DNA of 7,164 nt, taken from the NCBI GenBank assembly GCA_900553935.1, contig USFK01000074.1, positions 1 through 7,164 of the forward strand, written 5' to 3'. The notes under the pieces are model-generated. The model made no database searches. It was given only the letters and a program-made list of their open reading frames with translations, and was not told the DNA's origin. A program made the position numbers and the translations under genes. Source of the DNA: an uncultured Collinsella sp. GTDB taxonomy: Bacteria > Actinomycetota > Coriobacteriia > Coriobacteriales > Coriobacteriaceae. Every line of letters begins with the position of its first letter. Position 1 is the stretch's first letter. This document shows positions 5,356 to 7,164 of the stretch, piece after piece.

Positions 5356-6807
5356 GTGGCAGGCTGGAATCTGACCGGCAATACCGTTTCCGACGAGTTC
5401 GACGGATCGGACGAGCAGGAGCGCAAAGAGCTCAGCGTGAGCCAAGCGGTGGAGATCGCCGCCAGCGCGCTCGATGCCATTCCGCAGCTGAGCGTTTTGG
5501 GTGAGGTCACGGGTTTCCGCGGTCCCAATGCCCGAAGCGGCCACTGCTACTTCCAAATCAAGGACGACTCGGCGGCCGTCGACTGCATCATCTGGAAGGG
5601 CGCCTACCTTAAGCGTACCTTCGATCTGCGTGATGGCATGCAGGTGAGCTTTAAGGGCAGCTTCAATCTCTACAAGCCTACGGGTCGCATGAGCTTCGTT
5701 GCCCGCTCGTTCTCGCTGGCGGGGGAGGGCCTGCTGCGTCAGCAGGTGGCTCAGTTGGCCGAAAAGCTGCGTCGCGAGGGCCTGATGGACGAGGCACGCA
5801 AACGTCGCATTCCGGTGTTTTGCTCGCGTGTGGCAGTCGTCACCTCGCTTTCGGGTGCCGTGATCGACGACGTCAAGCGCACGCTGCGCCGTCGCAACCC
5901 GCTTGTCGAGCTTGTTTGCGTGGGTGCCAAGGTGCAAGGCGAGGGTGCGCCGGCAGAGCTTATTGAAGGCTTGCGCCGCGCCGCTGCCATTACGCCGGCG
6001 CCCGATTGCATTTTGCTGGTGCGCGGCGGTGGCTCCTTCGAGGACCTCATGACCTTTAACGACGAGGAGCTTGCCCGTGCGGTGGCAGCCTGTCCCGTGC
6101 CCGTGGTGACGGGTATTGGGCATGAGCCCGATACCTCGATCTGCGATATGGTGAGCGACCGTCGCGCCTCCACGCCAACGGCGGCGGCCGAATCGGTGGC
6201 GCCGGCTATGACGGAGTTGGCCGACGTGCTCGAGACGCGCCATCAGCGTCTGGGCGCCGCGATGGCTTCGATGATCGGGTCGGATCAGGTCGATCTGGAA
6301 ATGCTCGACCAACGCGGCCGTCGTGCCTGGGACACCTATACGGCTCGTCTGGGCGACGCGCTCGATGCAGCCGCGTGCCGCCCGTGTCTTAACGATCCAA
6401 CGTTTATGGTTGAGCGTCGCGAGTCCGAGCTTGCCCTGACGGCCGATCGTCTGTCTGGCGCCATAACGCGTTCGGTCGGGGCCTTTCGTTCCAACTTCGA
6501 GCGTCTGCCCGAACGCTTGATCGCAAGCACCTCAGGGCTCGACGGCAAACGCCATGCGCTCACGCTTGCGAGTTCCCGTCTGGAGCATCAGGGGCGCACG
6601 ATGCTCAGCAAACCAGCGTCCGACCTGGGCCGTGCGGCAGCCTCGCTCGATGCCCTGTCGCCGCTCAAGGTGCTTGCCCGCGGTTACTCCATCGCGTACA
6701 GCGATAATGGTGTGGCTACGAGCGCCAAGACCTTTAAGCCCGGCGACGCCATTCGTGTGCGCATGGCAGACGGCAACGTGGCGGCAACCGTCAACGCGGT
6801 CGAGTAG
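5356..6807 (+). CDS. xseA: Exonuclease VII large subunit
   Basis: XseA is the catalytic subunit of exonuclease VII, which degrades single-stranded DNA from both ends into oligonucleotides in mismatch repair and damage tolerance; it works with several XseB copies. With the GTG start the protein has 483 residues, slightly longer than E. coli XseA (about 456). An N-terminal OB-fold ssDNA-binding domain (about 25-130) opens with LSVSQAVE and includes GHCYFQIKD. The catalytic domain carries RGGGSFEDL (223-231), FNDEE, GIGHEPD (253-259) and TPTAAAE (273-279), all close to family consensus. A long helical, probably coiled-coil stretch (about 285-430) should bind XseB, followed by the conserved LSPLKVLARGYSI near the C-terminus. 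Upstream ATGs at 5329 and 5338 would add nine or six residues. xseB follows after 42 bases, so the two form an operon. Confidence 0.95.
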   Translation: MAGWNLTGNTVSDEFDGSDEQERKELSVSQAVEIAASALDAIPQLSVLGEVTGFRGPNARSGHCYFQIKDDSAAVDCIIWKGAYLKRTFDLRDGMQVSFKGSFNLYKPTGRMSFVARSFSLAGEGLLRQQVAQLAEKLRREGLMDEARKRRIPVFCSRVAVVTSLSGAVIDDVKRTLRRRNPLVELVCVGAKVQGEGAPAELIEGLRRAAAITPAPDCILLVRGGGSFEDLMTFNDEELARAVAACPVPVVTGIGHEPDTSICDMVSDRRASTPTAAAESVAPAMTELADVLETRHQRLGAAMASMIGSDQVDLEMLDQRGRRAWDTYTARLGDALDAAACRPCLNDPTFMVERRESELALTADRLSGAITRSVGAFRSNFERLPERLIASTSGLDGKRHALTLASSRLEHQGRTMLSKPASDLGRAAASLDALSPLKVLARGYSIAYSDNGVATSAKTFKPGDAIRVRMADGNVAATVNAVE

Positions 6808-6849
6808 ATCGCGTTTCACAGTGATAGACCCTTAGGAAAGGAAGCAGAT

Positions 6850-7116
6850 ATGGCAGAGAAGACCCCGGTCGAGCAGCTTACGTACAAGCAGGCCTCGCAA
6901 GAGCTGGAGCTCATCATCCGCAGCCTGGAGTCGGGCGATATGGAGCTTGAGGAGTCGCTCGAGAGCTATACCCGCGGCGTCGAGCTCCTCAGGAGCCTGC
7001 GCACCCGCTTGTCCGATGCCGAGCAGAAGGTCTCGGTGCTCCTTAAGGACGTCGACGGCAACGACGTACTCGCCGACGGCGAGGCCGCCAACACCGACGA
7101 CAACCTTTCGTTCTAA
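6850..7116 (+). CDS. xseB: Exonuclease VII small subunit
   Basis: XseB is the small helical subunit that binds the coiled coil of XseA and is needed for exonuclease VII activity. The 88-residue product has the standard pattern: LTYKQASQELELIIRSLES (10-28), GDMELEESLESYTRGVELL (29-47), then a second helix with RLSDAEQKVSVL (53-64). The conserved Leu, Glu and Tyr spacing of the family is intact. The last 20 or so residues are acidic and variable, as is common. A good ribosome site (GGAAAGGAAG, 6835-6844) precedes the ATG. The gene follows xseA directly, and no terminator-like hairpin lies between them. Confidence 0.95.
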   Translation: MAEKTPVEQLTYKQASQELELIIRSLESGDMELEESLESYTRGVELLRSLRTRLSDAEQKVSVLLKDVDGNDVLADGEAANTDDNLSF

Positions 7117-7123
7117 CCATTCC

Positions 7124-7146
7124 GACCAAATATAATTACCTTGGTC
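7124..7146 (+). promoter_or_regulatory. Promoter -10 framed by a perfect dyad
   Basis: TATAAT (7131-7136) is an exact -10 consensus after the xseB stop. It sits in the centre of GACCAA (7124-7129), an 11-base gap, and TTGGTC (7141-7146), a perfect inverted repeat. A repressor on this dyad would block RNA polymerase. The -35 region is poor (TTCGTT at 7107-7112, 18-bp spacer, inside xseB). Transcription would start near 7143. Confidence 0.5.
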
Positions 7147-7150
7147 TGTG

Positions 7151-7158
7151 AGAAAGGA
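7151..7158 (+). promoter_or_regulatory. Ribosome binding site of a gene starting beyond the window
   Basis: AGAAAGGA matches the first eight bases of the ideal Shine-Dalgarno AGAAAGGAGG. Six bases remain before the window ends, so a start codon is expected at or just after the edge. The gene itself is not visible. Confidence 0.55.
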
Positions 7159-7164
7159 ACAACC

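Noticed and set aside
4443..5528. 361-codon minus-strand open frame across the metallopeptidase region
   Set aside because: It covers the complete metallopeptidase gene and parts of its neighbours on the other strand, has no recognisable motif, and crosses the GC-rich hairpin.
5206..6312. 368-codon minus-strand open frame opposite xseA
   Set aside because: It is rich in His, Arg and Ala with no family pattern, and xseA is certain in this interval.

Overview
The window looks like chromosomal housekeeping DNA from a high-GC bacterium. The gene order and the style of the proteins suggest a gut actinobacterium of the Coriobacteriia, probably near Collinsella. That placement is inference from general resemblance. 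The coding regions are GC-rich and give long mirror ORFs on the opposite strand. Several ribosome binding sites follow the AGAAAGGAGG consensus. I see no transposase, integrase, phage gene, CRISPR array, tRNA or rRNA.

Left half, minus strand. A secreted, C-terminally membrane-anchored C69-family dipeptidase occupies 109-1911. It is preceded by an AT-rich regulatory interval (1912-2145). Further upstream on the same strand lies a two-gene unit, a diacylglycerol-kinase-family lipid kinase (2322-3239) followed by a 30-residue single-helix membrane protein (2220-2312). The Shine-Dalgarno of the small gene overlaps the kinase stop codon. The unit ends at a strong intrinsic terminator (2146-2186, U-rich tail 2137-2145).

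Right half, plus strand. From a 98-bp divergent intergenic region (3240-3337) the genes run: ribonuclease D (3338-4471), a YugP-type membrane zinc metallopeptidase (4536-5240), then the exonuclease VII subunits xseA (5356-6807) and xseB (6850-7116). A hairpin able to hide the Shine-Dalgarno precedes the metallopeptidase. A very GC-rich hairpin without a U tract separates it from xseA. The window ends in a promoter-like TATAAT framed by a perfect dyad and then a ribosome binding site for a gene starting just past the edge.

Functionally the plus-strand genes combine RNA processing (RNase D), membrane proteolysis and DNA repair (exonuclease VII). The minus-strand genes concern the cell envelope: lipid phosphorylation and extracytoplasmic peptide hydrolysis. 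No single pathway unites them. The least described elements are the 30-aa membrane protein coupled to the lipid kinase, the SD-masking hairpin at 4502-4528, and the dyad centred on the promoter at 7124-7146.
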